A stretch of DNA of 64,000 nucleotides from Sphingomonas sp. (lineage in GTDB: Bacteria; Pseudomonadota; Alphaproteobacteria; Sphingomonadales; Sphingomonadaceae): NCBI RefSeq assembly GCF_019635455.1, contig NZ_JAHBZJ010000002.1, positions 368,674 through 432,673 on the forward strand, written 5' to 3'. The position numbers and the translations under genes are program-made. Under the pieces are notes generated by a model. The model saw only the letters and a program-made list of their open reading frames with translations. It made no database searches and was not told the origin of the DNA. The number at the start of each line of letters is the position of its first letter. Positions within the stretch are counted from its first letter, which is position 1. Of this stretch, positions 25,472-33,179 are shown piece after piece.

Positions 25472-26725
25472 ATGGACAGCATCGCACCCGCCGACGCTTC
25501 GCCGCGCCCCGTGGACTATTCGCGCGTCTTCACCCAGGCCATCGACCGGCTGCATGCCGAGGGGCGGTATCGCGTCTTCATCGATATCCTGCGCAACAAG
25601 GGCATGTTCCCCAACGCGCGCTGCTTCCACGGGCATAACGGGCCGAAACCGATCACCGTCTGGTGTTCGAACGACTATCTGGCGATGGGGCAGCATCCCG
25701 ACGTGATCGCGGCGATGGAATCGGCGCTCCACGACGTCGGCGCCGGCTCCGGCGGCACCCGCAACATCGGCGGCAACACCCATTATCATGTGGATCTGGA
25801 GGGCGAACTCGCCGATCTGCACGGCAAGGAGGCGGCGCTGCTGTTCACCAGCGGCTATGTGTCGAACGACGCGACGCTCTCGACGCTGGCGAAGGTGCTG
25901 CCGGGCTGCATCATCTATTCGGACGAACTCAACCACGCGTCGATGATCGCGGGCATCCGCAATTCGGGATGCGAGAAGCGGGTGTGGCGGCACAATGACG
26001 TCGCCCATCTCGAAGAGTTGCTGGCGGCCGACGATCCGGCGGTGCCGAAACTGATCGCGTTCGAAAGTGTCTATTCGATGGATGGCGACATCGCGCCGAT
26101 CCACGCGATCTGCGACCTCGCCGACAAATATAACGCGCTCACCTATCTCGACGAAGTGCATGCGGTCGGCATGTACGGCGCGCGCGGCGGCGGGATTTCG
26201 GAACGCGACGACGCGGCGAAGCGGCTCACGATCATCGAAGGAACGCTGGGCAAGGCGTTCGGGGTGATGGGCGGCTATATCGCGGCGGACCGCACGATCA
26301 TCGACGTGATCCGCTCCTACGCGCCGGGGTTCATCTTCACCACGTCGCTCTCGCCGGTGCTGGTCGCCGGCGCGCTGGCGTCGGTCCGCCACCTCAAGGC
26401 GTCGAGCGCGGAACGCGATGGCCAGCAGGCCGCCGCCGCGCGGCTGAAGTCGATGTTCGCCGACGCCGGCTTGCCGGTGATGTCATCGACCACGCACATC
26501 GTCCCGCTCATGGTCGGGGATCCGGTCAAGGCAAAGCGGATCAGCGACATCCTGCTCGCCGAATATGGCGTCTATGTTCAGCCGATCAATTATCCCACCG
26601 TCCCGCGTGGCACCGAACGGCTCCGCTTCACGCCCGGGCCGGCGCATGACGCGGCGATGATGGCGGAGCTCACCGCAGCGCTGGTGGAAATCTGGGAGCG
26701 GCTCGAACTGCGCGTCGCTGCCTGA
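25472..26725 (+). CDS. hemA: 5-aminolevulinate synthase
   Basis: The 417-residue PLP enzyme condenses glycine and succinyl-CoA, the first haem step in alphaproteobacteria (C4 pathway). Motifs: [55 protein letters not shown], and the PLP Lys261 in [31 protein letters not shown] and the C-terminal [19 protein letters not shown] complete the core. The FNR-like box upstream suggests oxygen-responsive control, in keeping with haem demand of the oxidase genes at the other end of the window. Confidence 0.96.
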   Translation: MDSIAPADASPRPVDYSRVFTQAIDRLHAEGRYRVFIDILRNKGMFPNARCFHGHNGPKPITVWCSNDYLAMGQHPDVIAAMESALHDVGAGSGGTRNIGGNTHYHVDLEGELADLHGKEAALLFTSGYVSNDATLSTLAKVLPGCIIYSDELNHASMIAGIRNSGCEKRVWRHNDVAHLEELLAADDPAVPKLIAFESVYSMDGDIAPIHAICDLADKYNALTYLDEVHAVGMYGARGGGISERDDAAKRLTIIEGTLGKAFGVMGGYIAADRTIIDVIRSYAPGFIFTTSLSPVLVAGALASVRHLKASSAERDGQQAAAARLKSMFADAGLPVMSSTTHIVPLMVGDPVKAKRISDILLAEYGVYVQPINYPTVPRGTERLRFTPGPAHDAAMMAELTAALVEIWERLELRVAA

Positions 26726-26761
26726 GGGGGACTCGCAATCGTCACCTTCGCATGGCATCGC

Positions 26762-27856
26762 ATGGCGATGCGCGCGCTCGCCTGCCTGATCCCGCTTTGC
26801 GCCACCCCGGCGTTCGCCCAGTTGCGCGCGGTCCCGACCCAGCCGGCTTCGGAGCGCGATGCGCTGCGCGGGGTCGAGGTGATCCTGATCAACGAAGGGG
26901 CGGACCCCGTCGCGGCGGAAGGCCCGCGCCAGATCGAGGTGACCGCCGCCGACGGAACCCGGCTGGTGCTCGAACGTCTGCCCGCTCCGGTCGCGACGGT
27001 GGCGCCGGGCGGCTTCGTCAAGGCGCGCTATGTCCCGACCGCCTATGCCGCCCGCCCCTCGGTCCCCGCGACGCCGGGCGCGCCGCTGCCCGCCGGCGTC
27101 GGCGCCGCCTATCCGGCCGATCGCCCCCCGTCGGTTACCGGGGAAACAGAGGTGCTCGCTTCCCGTGGCACCGCGTCCGGCTTTCTCGACCGCTTTTCCC
27201 CGCATGAGCCGGTCTATGGCGCGTTCGGGTTGCAGGATGCGGGTGCCAAGCTGCAATTCAGCTTCGCCTTCCGCCCGTTCGATGGCGCCGGCGCGCTCGA
27301 TCATCTGCGCTTTGCCTATACGCAAACAATGTTCTGGCGGCTCGATCTGCCGTCCGGGCCGTTCACCCACACCACCTATTCGCCCGAGCTGTTCGCCGAC
27401 ATTCCGATGGGTGACAGCGCCGCATTCGGCATCGGTTGGCGGCACGATTCGAACGGTGAGGGACCAGCCAGCTCGATCGATTCCAACCGCCTGTTCGCGC
27501 GTGTGACCAAGGCGTTCGACCTGGGTGACGGATGGCGCGCCGAGGTGACGCCGCAGGCGTGGCTGTTCGTTGGCAAGCAGGGCGTGGCCCCCGATCTCGA
27601 TCGCTATTGGGGGAACGCCTCGCTCAGCCTCACGGTGATGCGGCCCGACAGCCTGAAGCTCAATGTCACCGCGCGCGGCAATCCGGAGACGGGGCGTTAT
27701 GCTGCGGAATTGTTCGCCTCCTATCCACTGGGTCGGCTCGGGGGCGGTTTTGGCATCTATCTCTTCGGGCAGGCATTTACCGGCTATGGCGAATCGCTGG
27801 ATGCGTTTCGGCGGCGGGACAGCCATGCCCGGCTGGGGATCGCGCTGACACGCTGA
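26762..27856 (+). CDS. pldA: outer-membrane phospholipase A (OMPLA family)
   Basis: The 364-residue protein has a signal peptide (ALACLIPLCATPAFAQ) and an N-terminal domain of ~130 residues that is extra to E. coli PldA. It is followed by a beta-barrel with the OMPLA active site GIGWRHDSNGEG: His228, Ser230, with Asn242 in SIDSNRLFARV. OMPLA dimers hydrolyse phospholipids that reach the outer leaflet. The last strand ends in an aromatic-poor LGIALTR. ATG 26768 is an alternative start; no clear ribosome site is seen. Confidence 0.8.
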   Translation: MAMRALACLIPLCATPAFAQLRAVPTQPASERDALRGVEVILINEGADPVAAEGPRQIEVTAADGTRLVLERLPAPVATVAPGGFVKARYVPTAYAARPSVPATPGAPLPAGVGAAYPADRPPSVTGETEVLASRGTASGFLDRFSPHEPVYGAFGLQDAGAKLQFSFAFRPFDGAGALDHLRFAYTQTMFWRLDLPSGPFTHTTYSPELFADIPMGDSAAFGIGWRHDSNGEGPASSIDSNRLFARVTKAFDLGDGWRAEVTPQAWLFVGKQGVAPDLDRYWGNASLSLTVMRPDSLKLNVTARGNPETGRYAAELFASYPLGRLGGGFGIYLFGQAFTGYGESLDAFRRRDSHARLGIALTR

Positions 27857-27919
27857 CACGATCGCTTGGCGTTGGCGCGCCGCCGGCGCATAAGGGGGCG
27901 GGACAGCAGGAGAATCCCC

Positions 27920-28471
27920 ATGCGCCTCAAGCTCTTCCTCGCCATCGCGACTCTGCCGTTCGCACTGCCGGCCGCCGCCGCGCTCGCCCCCGGGGCAAAG
28001 GCGCCGATCTTCGCCGCCGATGGCGCCATGGCCGGTCAACCGATCAAGGTCAGCCTGAAGGCGGCGTTGAAAAAGGGGCCGGTCGTGCTCTATTTCTTCC
28101 CTGCGGCGTTCACCAGCGGCTGCAATGTCGAGGCCGCCGCCTTTGCCAAGGCATTGCCCGACTTCACCGCGGCCGGAGCCACGGTGATCGGCATGACCGC
28201 GGGAAATACCGACAAGCTGATCGCCTTCTCCAGCGAACATTGCGCGGGCAAGTTCGCGGTGGCGGCGGCCAGCCCGGCGGTGGTGAAGGGATATGACGTC
28301 GTGCTGACCCGTCCGGACGGCACGCCCACGACCGTCACCAGCCGCACCAGCTATGTCATCGCGCCCAATGGCAAGATCATCTACGCCCATACCGACATGA
28401 GCCCGGTGGACCATATCAAGAATACGCTGGCGGCGGTTCAGGCGTGGCGGAAATCCGCGAAGAAGGGCTGA
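27920..28471 (+). CDS. exported peroxiredoxin (AhpC/TSA fold)
   Basis: The 183-residue protein from ATG 27920 (GGAG upstream) has a signal peptide ending at PAAAALA. The thioredoxin-fold core carries the peroxidatic motif FFPAAFTSGCNVEA with Pro61, Thr65 and Cys68. A second Cys (SEHCAGKF) about 35 residues later could be the resolving cysteine, as in PrxQ/BCP-type proteins. It would remove peroxides in the periplasm. TSYVIAPNGKIIYAH is the usual late strand. Confidence 0.8.
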   Translation: MRLKLFLAIATLPFALPAAAALAPGAKAPIFAADGAMAGQPIKVSLKAALKKGPVVLYFFPAAFTSGCNVEAAAFAKALPDFTAAGATVIGMTAGNTDKLIAFSSEHCAGKFAVAAASPAVVKGYDVVLTRPDGTPTTVTSRTSYVIAPNGKIIYAHTDMSPVDHIKNTLAAVQAWRKSAKKG

Positions 28472-28586
28472 TCCGGTCCGCAAACGGATTTCACCGCTTT
28501 TTAGCATCTGTTCCCTAAATCCGATCGCGTAACGAACTTTGCGGAGGCCGCGGCTTGCGGCTCCGCCAGGGGTGGGGACAGGGATT

Positions 28587-29612
28587 ATGGGCGTGGCGAG
28601 AGCCGCTCGATCTGCTGGTAGCGCCGATCCGGCGCGCGAGTTGTATGAGCGGATCGGCACATTTCTGTTCGATCAGCGGCTGGAGCCGGATCCGGCGAAT
28701 TTTGCCTTTGCCTATGCGCTGCTGCACGATCCCGAAGGCCCGCTGGCAAAGGCGGTCGCGGCACTGACCGACGGCGGCATTCGCCTGACCAAGCGCGATA
28801 TCGAATCGCTCGGCTGCGAGCCGCCGGTAAATGCCCGCGCCGCGCGTGAAAAGGCCGATGGACTGGTCGCCCAGACCCAGATGCAGGTCGAGGGATTCCA
28901 GGACATGGTCCAGGCGATGCGCGCCGAGACCGAGGGATTCGGCCGCCATCTCGCCGAAAGCGCCGACGCGATTCGCCGATCCGGTGACGAGCTGGACGGC
29001 ACGATCCTCGAGGAAGTGTCGCGGGTCACCGCCAACATGCTCGAACGCGTCCACAATGCCGAATCGCGGCTGGAGACGGTCACGCGTGAGGCGAGCGAGT
29101 TGCGCAGCAAGCTGGAGGAGGCGCGCGACAATGCCCGCCGCGATCCGCTGACCGATCTTCCCAACCGCCGCGCGTTCGAAGAGGCCTATGCCGCGCAGAT
29201 CGCCGCGGGGCAGCCGGTCTGCGTCGCGATCTGCGACGTCGATCATTTCAAGAACGTCAACGACCGGTTCGGCCACTCCGTGGGGGACCGCGTGCTCAAG
29301 ACGATCGCGGAGGCGCTCTCGCAAAGCTGTTCGGGGCATCTCGTCGCCCGCTATGGGGGTGAGGAGTTCGCGATCCTGTTCTCGACCGGCGATCTCGAGG
29401 TCGCGCGCGTGACGCTCGACAATGCGCGGGCCACCGTCGCGTCCAAACGCTACAGGCTGCGCGAGTCCGATGCGCCGTTGGGCGAAGTGACCTTTTCCGC
29501 CGGTGTGACGGCGGCGCGCGACAGCGAAGGCTTCGCCCCGGTGTTCCAGCGCGCCGACGCGCTGCTTTATGACGCAAAGAATGATGGTCGTAACCGCGTC
29601 ATTGCTGCCTGA
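28587..29612 (+). CDS. diguanylate cyclase (GGDEF)
   Basis: The 341-residue soluble protein starts at ATG 28587. The N-terminal ~80 residues form a helical domain of no known family. A long coiled coil (about 85-185, for example SRVTANMLERVHNAESRLE) follows, then a GGDEF domain: DPLTDLPNRRAFEEAY, CDVDHFKNVNDRFGHSVGDRVL, and the active-site RYGGEEF (255-261). All signature residues are kept, so it should make c-di-GMP from GTP. No RxxD inhibitory site precedes GGEEF. No membrane segment is seen. The stop lies 6 bp before the first upstream palindrome of the sigma-54 promoter. Confidence 0.9.
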   Translation: MGVARAARSAGSADPARELYERIGTFLFDQRLEPDPANFAFAYALLHDPEGPLAKAVAALTDGGIRLTKRDIESLGCEPPVNARAAREKADGLVAQTQMQVEGFQDMVQAMRAETEGFGRHLAESADAIRRSGDELDGTILEEVSRVTANMLERVHNAESRLETVTREASELRSKLEEARDNARRDPLTDLPNRRAFEEAYAAQIAAGQPVCVAICDVDHFKNVNDRFGHSVGDRVLKTIAEALSQSCSGHLVARYGGEEFAILFSTGDLEVARVTLDNARATVASKRYRLRESDAPLGEVTFSAGVTAARDSEGFAPVFQRADALLYDAKNDGRNRVIAA

Positions 29613-29617
29613 GATGT

Positions 29618-29652
29618 GGTGAAAATCACCAATTGCATCGGTGAAAATCGCC
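29618..29652 (+). promoter_or_regulatory. tandem palindromic activator sites of a sigma-54 promoter
   Basis: GGTGAAAATCACC (29618-29630) is a perfect GGTGA-AAA-TCACC palindrome. GGTGAAAATCGCC (29640-29652) repeats it with one change. Both are followed by AA. The centres are 22 bp apart, two helical turns, so both face the same side of the DNA. They lie 55-90 bp upstream of the -24 element, the usual distance for enhancer-binding proteins. Which activator binds is unknown. Confidence 0.6.
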
Positions 29653-29706
29653 AACAAAGAGCGCAAGAAAATTATAATTCGTTATTTGTCAGTGTGTTAC
29701 GCGAAT

Positions 29707-29722
29707 TGGCACGCCCCCTGCA
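29707..29722 (+). promoter_or_regulatory. sigma-54 (RpoN) promoter
   Basis: TTGGCACG-CCCC-CTGCA: TGGCACG at 29707-29713, then CTGCA at 29718-29722. The invariant GG (29708-29709) and GC (29720-29721) are separated by exactly 10 bp, as required for -24/-12 promoters. Only one base of the -12 box departs from TTGCA. Predicted transcription start is about 29733, giving a ~45-nt leader to the first micro-ORF. The DNA between the activator sites and the promoter is A/T-rich and could bend. Confidence 0.75.
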
Positions 29723-29777
29723 AACTATTGGGTATCGGCAGCCGGATGAACCGGTTGCCCGCAGGGAGTAATACATC

Positions 29778-29888
29778 ATGGCCGTTCGTTTCGAATCCTT
29801 CGCCCGCTACGCCGTCTCGTTCGCCGGCGCCGCCGCGTTCACCCTGGTGCTCGTCGCCAACAGCGGCAGCTTGAATCTGGTCGCCTGA
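29778..29888 (+). CDS. 36-residue hydrophobic micro-protein (sigma-54 unit, ORF 1)
   Basis: ATG 29778 follows AGGGAG. The product has a basic/aromatic start (MAVRFESFARYAVSF), a single hydrophobic segment (AGAAAFTLVLVA) and a short polar tail ending LNLVA. It looks like a one-helix membrane peptide or a secreted peptide precursor. No family was recognised. It resembles ORF 2 in layout (Arg near the start, hydrophobic core, Thr-x-x-Leu-Val, Ser/Gly tail, final Ala), so the two may be paralogues. Confidence 0.6.
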   Translation: MAVRFESFARYAVSFAGAAAFTLVLVANSGSLNLVA

Positions 29889-29914
29889 ACCGCATTCGAA
29901 CCGGGAGAAGCACC

Positions 29915-30010
29915 ATGTTCCGTCATATCCTCATCAGCGTCCTGTCGCTCAGCCTGACCGCGATGCTCGTCGTCACCAGCGCCACGCAGGGTTCGGGCAT
30001 CTTCGCCTGA
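29915..30010 (+). CDS. 31-residue hydrophobic micro-protein (sigma-54 unit, ORF 2)
   Basis: ATG 29915 follows GGGAGAAG, 26 nt after the ORF 1 stop. The product (MFRHILISVLSLSLTAML start) is hydrophobic up to VVTS and ends ATQGSGIFA. Both this ORF and ORF 1 have clear ribosome sites and near-identical architecture, which supports translation. A single membrane helix or a small exported peptide are both possible. Confidence 0.55.
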   Translation: MFRHILISVLSLSLTAMLVVTSATQGSGIFA

Positions 30011-30019
30011 ACCCTGCCG

Positions 30020-30048
30020 GCCTGGCCGTCGATGCGGTGACGGCCGGC
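30020..30048 (+). terminator. hairpin after the micro-ORF unit
   Basis: GGCCGTC (30024-30030) pairs with GACGGCC (30039-30045); the stem can extend by GCC/GGC with a bulged T. It lies 10 nt after the ORF 2 stop. There is no T-run, so it may be a stability element or a Rho-associated end rather than an intrinsic terminator. Confidence 0.35.
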
Positions 30049-30144
30049 CTCAACGGCATTCCGCAACGGGCGCCTCGCCCGGTCATTCTGGGAACTCACC
30101 GCTTCCCCATTCGGTTGTCGAACCGAATGCGAGGAGGATGGCCG

Positions 30145-30448
30145 ATGACCCAGATCGTTGAAATAATTCACGAAGATGCGCTGCCCGGTGATGAGCACAC
30201 CCTCGACCCCCGGCCGGAATGGAATCCGCGTCAACGCGGTTGCGCCCGGCCCGATCTGGACCCCGCTCAATCCGTGTGGCGGCGCCTCGGACGAGAAGCT
30301 CGCGCAGTTCCGCGAGGATACGCCAATGGGTCGACCGGGGCAGCCCAATGAGGTCGCGCCGGCATTCCTGTTCCTCGCCTGCGCCGATTCAAGCTATATG
30401 TCGGGACAGGTGCTGCATCCCAATGGCGGGATCATCGTCAACGGATGA
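30145..30448 (+). pseudogene. short-chain dehydrogenase (YghA/YhdF-like), internally deleted
   Basis: A good ribosome site (GAGGAGG) leads into ATG 30145. The N-terminal ~25 residues (EDALPGDEHTLDPRPEW) match the leader of YghA-type SDR oxidoreductases. From about 30221, in another frame, the C-terminal quarter follows: GIRVNAVAPGPIWTPL, FREDTPMGRPGQPNEVAPA, SSYMSGQVLHPNGG. The Rossmann glycine motif and the catalytic Ser-Tyr-Lys region, roughly 190 residues, are missing and the frame is changed. It cannot be active. Confidence 0.7.
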
Positions 30449-30502
30449 GCGGGCGTCGCCCGGCCGATTGACGCGCCGACATGCCGCGCGCATGGGGCGG
30501 GG

Positions 30503-31504
30503 ATGCGCTTCTTCTCCGACAACGCCGCCCCCGCCTGTCCCGAAGTCGTCGCGGCGATCGCCGAGGCGAATGTGCAGGACACCGCCTATGACGGCGACCG
30601 GTGGAGCCAGATGCTCGACCAGCGCTTTTCCGATCTGTTCGAAACCCATGTGCGGGTGCTGTGGGTGCCGACCGGAACCTCGGCCAACTGCCTTGCGCTC
30701 GCCGCGCTCTGCCCGCCCTATGGCGGCGTGATCTGTCACCGCGACGCGCATATCCAGATGGATGAAGGCGGCGCCCCCGAATTCTACACCCATGGCGCCA
30801 AGTTGATGCTTGCCGAGGGCGACGGCGCGAAGCTGTCGCCCGACGCGATCGAGGCGGTGCTGCATGCGGTGAAGCCCGGCGTACACTGGGTACAGCCGCA
30901 CGCGATCTCGATCACCAACGCCACCGAACATGGCCTGTCCTACGCGCCGGACGAGGTGGCGGCGATCGGCCGGCTGGCGCGCGACCGGGGCCTTGGCCTG
31001 CACATGGACGGTGCGCGCTTCGCCAATGCGCTGGTCCATCACGATTGCTCGCCGGCGAAGATGACGTGGCGTGCGGGCGTCGATGCGCTCAGCTTCGGCT
31101 TTATCAAGAATGGCGGCATGGGCGCCGAGGCGCTGGTCTTTTTCCGCCCCGATCTCGCCGAGGCGAGTCTGTGCCGCCGCAAGCGGGCGGGGCATCTCCA
31201 GTCAAAGGGGCGTTTTCTCGCCGCCCAGTTGCTGGCGATGCTCGACGATGATGTGTGGCTGCGCAACGCGCGCGCCGCGAATGCCGGGGCCGCGATGCTG
31301 GCCGCGCGCGCCGCCGAGCGGCTGGTGCAGCCGGTCGAATCGAACCAGCTGTTCGTACGGCTCACCGTGCCGGAAGCGGCGGCGCTGCGCGAACAGGGGT
31401 TCGACTTCTATGACTGGGGTGAGGGGCAGGCCCGGTTCGTCGTGTCATGGGATCAGGGGGAGGACGCCGTCCGCCCGCTCGCCGACGCGATCGCCGCCTT
31501 GTGA
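30503..31504 (+). CDS. ltaE: low-specificity threonine aldolase
   Basis: The 333-residue fold-type I PLP enzyme cleaves L-threonine/allo-threonine to glycine and acetaldehyde. It begins with FFSDNAAPACPEV, then VPTGTSANCLAL, HRDAHIQMDEGGAPEF, GLGLHMDGARFANAL, and the PLP Lys202 in DALSFGFIKNGGMGAEA. The glycine made could feed ALA synthase, but this link is only suggested by pathway. Its stop overlaps the start of the next gene by 4 nt (GTGA). Confidence 0.9.
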   Translation: MRFFSDNAAPACPEVVAAIAEANVQDTAYDGDRWSQMLDQRFSDLFETHVRVLWVPTGTSANCLALAALCPPYGGVICHRDAHIQMDEGGAPEFYTHGAKLMLAEGDGAKLSPDAIEAVLHAVKPGVHWVQPHAISITNATEHGLSYAPDEVAAIGRLARDRGLGLHMDGARFANALVHHDCSPAKMTWRAGVDALSFGFIKNGGMGAEALVFFRPDLAEASLCRRKRAGHLQSKGRFLAAQLLAMLDDDVWLRNARAANAGAAMLAARAAERLVQPVESNQLFVRLTVPEAAALREQGFDFYDWGEGQARFVVSWDQGEDAVRPLADAIAAL

Positions 31505-32430
31505 GCGACGCGGCCTCCGACCCGGCACGGCCCAATTCGACGCGGCTCGCCATCCTGATCCCGTTTGCGATCATCACGCTGATCTGGGGATCGACCTGGC
31601 TGGTCATCACCGGACAGCTTGGCGTGGTGCCGCCGACCTGGTCGGTGACGTACCGCTTCCTCACCGGCGGCGTGGCGATGCTCGCCTGGACGGCCTTCTC
31701 GCGCCAGCCGCTGTTGCTCGACCGGCGCGGCATGGCGTTCTCCGCGCTGATCGGCCTCATGCAGTTCGTGCTCAATTTCAATTTCGTGTACCGCGCGGAG
31801 CTGCACGTCACCTCGGGGCTGGTGGCGGTGGTGTTCGCACTGCTGCTGGTCCCGAACGCGCTCCTCTCCCGCATCTTTCTCGGCCAGCGGATGGGCGGCC
31901 AGCTGCTGCTCGGTTCGGCGGTGGCGATGGCGGGGGTCGCGCTGCTGTTCGCGCATGAAATCGGTCGCGATCCCTCGGTCAGTGGGCAGGTTTGGCTCGG
32001 CATCGGGCTGACCCTGCTTGGCGTATGCTGCGCCTCGGTCGCCAATGTCTTGCAGGCGACCGAGACCGCAAAGCGCTATCCGATGGCGCCGACCATCGCC
32101 TGGGCGATGCTGGCCGGCGCGGCGATGGACGGGCTCTATGCCCTCGCGACCGTGGGGGCGCCGGTGTTCGAATGGACGCCCGGCTATATCGCCGGGGTGC
32201 TGTATCTTGGTGTCGTCGCCTCGGCGATCGCCTTCCCGCTCTATTTCGGGATCATCCGGGTCATCGGTCCGGCCAAGGCGGCCTATTCCAGCGTCATCAT
32301 CCCGGTGATCGCGATGCTGCTTTCGACCCTGTTTGAAGGCTATCGCTGGTCGCCGCTCGCCGCCGCTGGCGCGCTGCTCGCCGGCATCGGACTGGTGCTG
32401 GCGTTGAGGGCGCGCAGGCCGAACCGATAG
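31501..32430 (+). CDS. EamA-family (DMT) transporter
   Basis: From GTG 31501, coupled to ltaE, the protein has 309 residues and ten hydrophobic segments in two EamA repeats. The first begins IPFAIITLIWGSTWLVITGQLG..PPTWSVTYRFLTGG; the second covers LLGVCCASVANVLQATE to VIIPVIAMLLSTLFEGYRWSPL. Members export amino acids, metabolites or drugs; the pairing with threonine aldolase suggests an amino-acid-related substrate. The 3' end overlaps the convergent epimerase gene by 91 bp. Confidence 0.85.
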   Translation: MSDAASDPARPNSTRLAILIPFAIITLIWGSTWLVITGQLGVVPPTWSVTYRFLTGGVAMLAWTAFSRQPLLLDRRGMAFSALIGLMQFVLNFNFVYRAELHVTSGLVAVVFALLLVPNALLSRIFLGQRMGGQLLLGSAVAMAGVALLFAHEIGRDPSVSGQVWLGIGLTLLGVCCASVANVLQATETAKRYPMAPTIAWAMLAGAAMDGLYALATVGAPVFEWTPGYIAGVLYLGVVASAIAFPLYFGIIRVIGPAKAAYSSVIIPVIAMLLSTLFEGYRWSPLAAAGALLAGIGLVLALRARRPNR

Positions 32431-33179
32431 TCGGGAAAGGCCGGTCGCCAGCCCAGCAGCCGTTTCGCCCTGCCGTTCGCGACGCGGCGGTTTTCGGCAT
32501 AGAATGCCCGCGCCGCGGGCGACAGTTCGGCCGCATCGACCGGCTCGACCGGTGGCACCGGCATGCCGAGCAGCCGACACCCGAACGCGATCACCTCCGC
32601 CTGCGGCGCCGGCAGGTCGTCGGCCAGGTTGTAGGCACCGGGCGGGGCGTCGAACGCCGCGATCACGCCGCGTGCGATATCATCGACATGGACGCGGCTG
32701 AACACCTGTCCCGGCGCGTCGATCCGCCGCGCGTCGCCCGCCCGGATCCGGTCCAGCGGCGAGCGACCAGGGCCATAGATGCCCGGCAGGCGGAACACCC
32801 GCGCCCCGCGCGCCAGCCATGCCGCGTCGGCCGCCGCCCGGGCGCGACGTCGCCCGCCCCCGGTCGGCGCGTGCTCATCGACCCATGCTCCACCGGTGTC
32901 GCCATAGACCCCGGTCGAGGAGAGATATCCGGTCCAGGCGCGTGTCGCGGCCAGATCGCGGCCATAGCCGGCCAATACCGGGTCGTCCTCGCCCGGCGGC
33001 ACCGACGACAGAATATGCGTCGCCCGCGCCAGTTCGAACCGCACCCGGTCCGCGTCGTCGAACGCGACCTGTCCGCCGCGTCCGGTCCCCGCGATCCGCG
33101 CCATCGGCAGCGCGGCGGCGATCCGTCCCGCGCTGTATCCCATCCCGAATACGAACAGCCGGACGCCGGCGCCGCTCAT
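32340..33179 (-). CDS. NAD(P)-dependent epimerase/dehydratase-like SDR
   Basis: The 279-residue protein starts at ATG 33179, overlapping the M48 stop by 4 nt. The N-terminal nucleotide site is LFVFGMGYSAGRIAAAL, followed by THILSSVPPGEDDP, YLSSTGVYGDTGGAWVDE (extended-SDR Tyr motif region), RLPGIYGPGRSPLDRI, FSRVHVDDIARGV and YNLADD. It resembles the short SDR-like YeeZ proteins. The substrate is unknown. The C-terminal ~30 residues, rich in Ser/Ala/Pro, lie antisense to the EamA gene. Confidence 0.8.
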   Translation of the reverse strand: MSGAGVRLFVFGMGYSAGRIAAALPMARIAGTGRGGQVAFDDADRVRFELARATHILSSVPPGEDDPVLAGYGRDLAATRAWTGYLSSTGVYGDTGGAWVDEHAPTGGGRRRARAAADAAWLARGARVFRLPGIYGPGRSPLDRIRAGDARRIDAPGQVFSRVHVDDIARGVIAAFDAPPGAYNLADDLPAPQAEVIAFGCRLLGMPVPPVEPVDAAELSPAARAFYAENRRVANGRAKRLLGWRPAFPDYRFGLRALNASTSPMPASSAPAAASGDQR

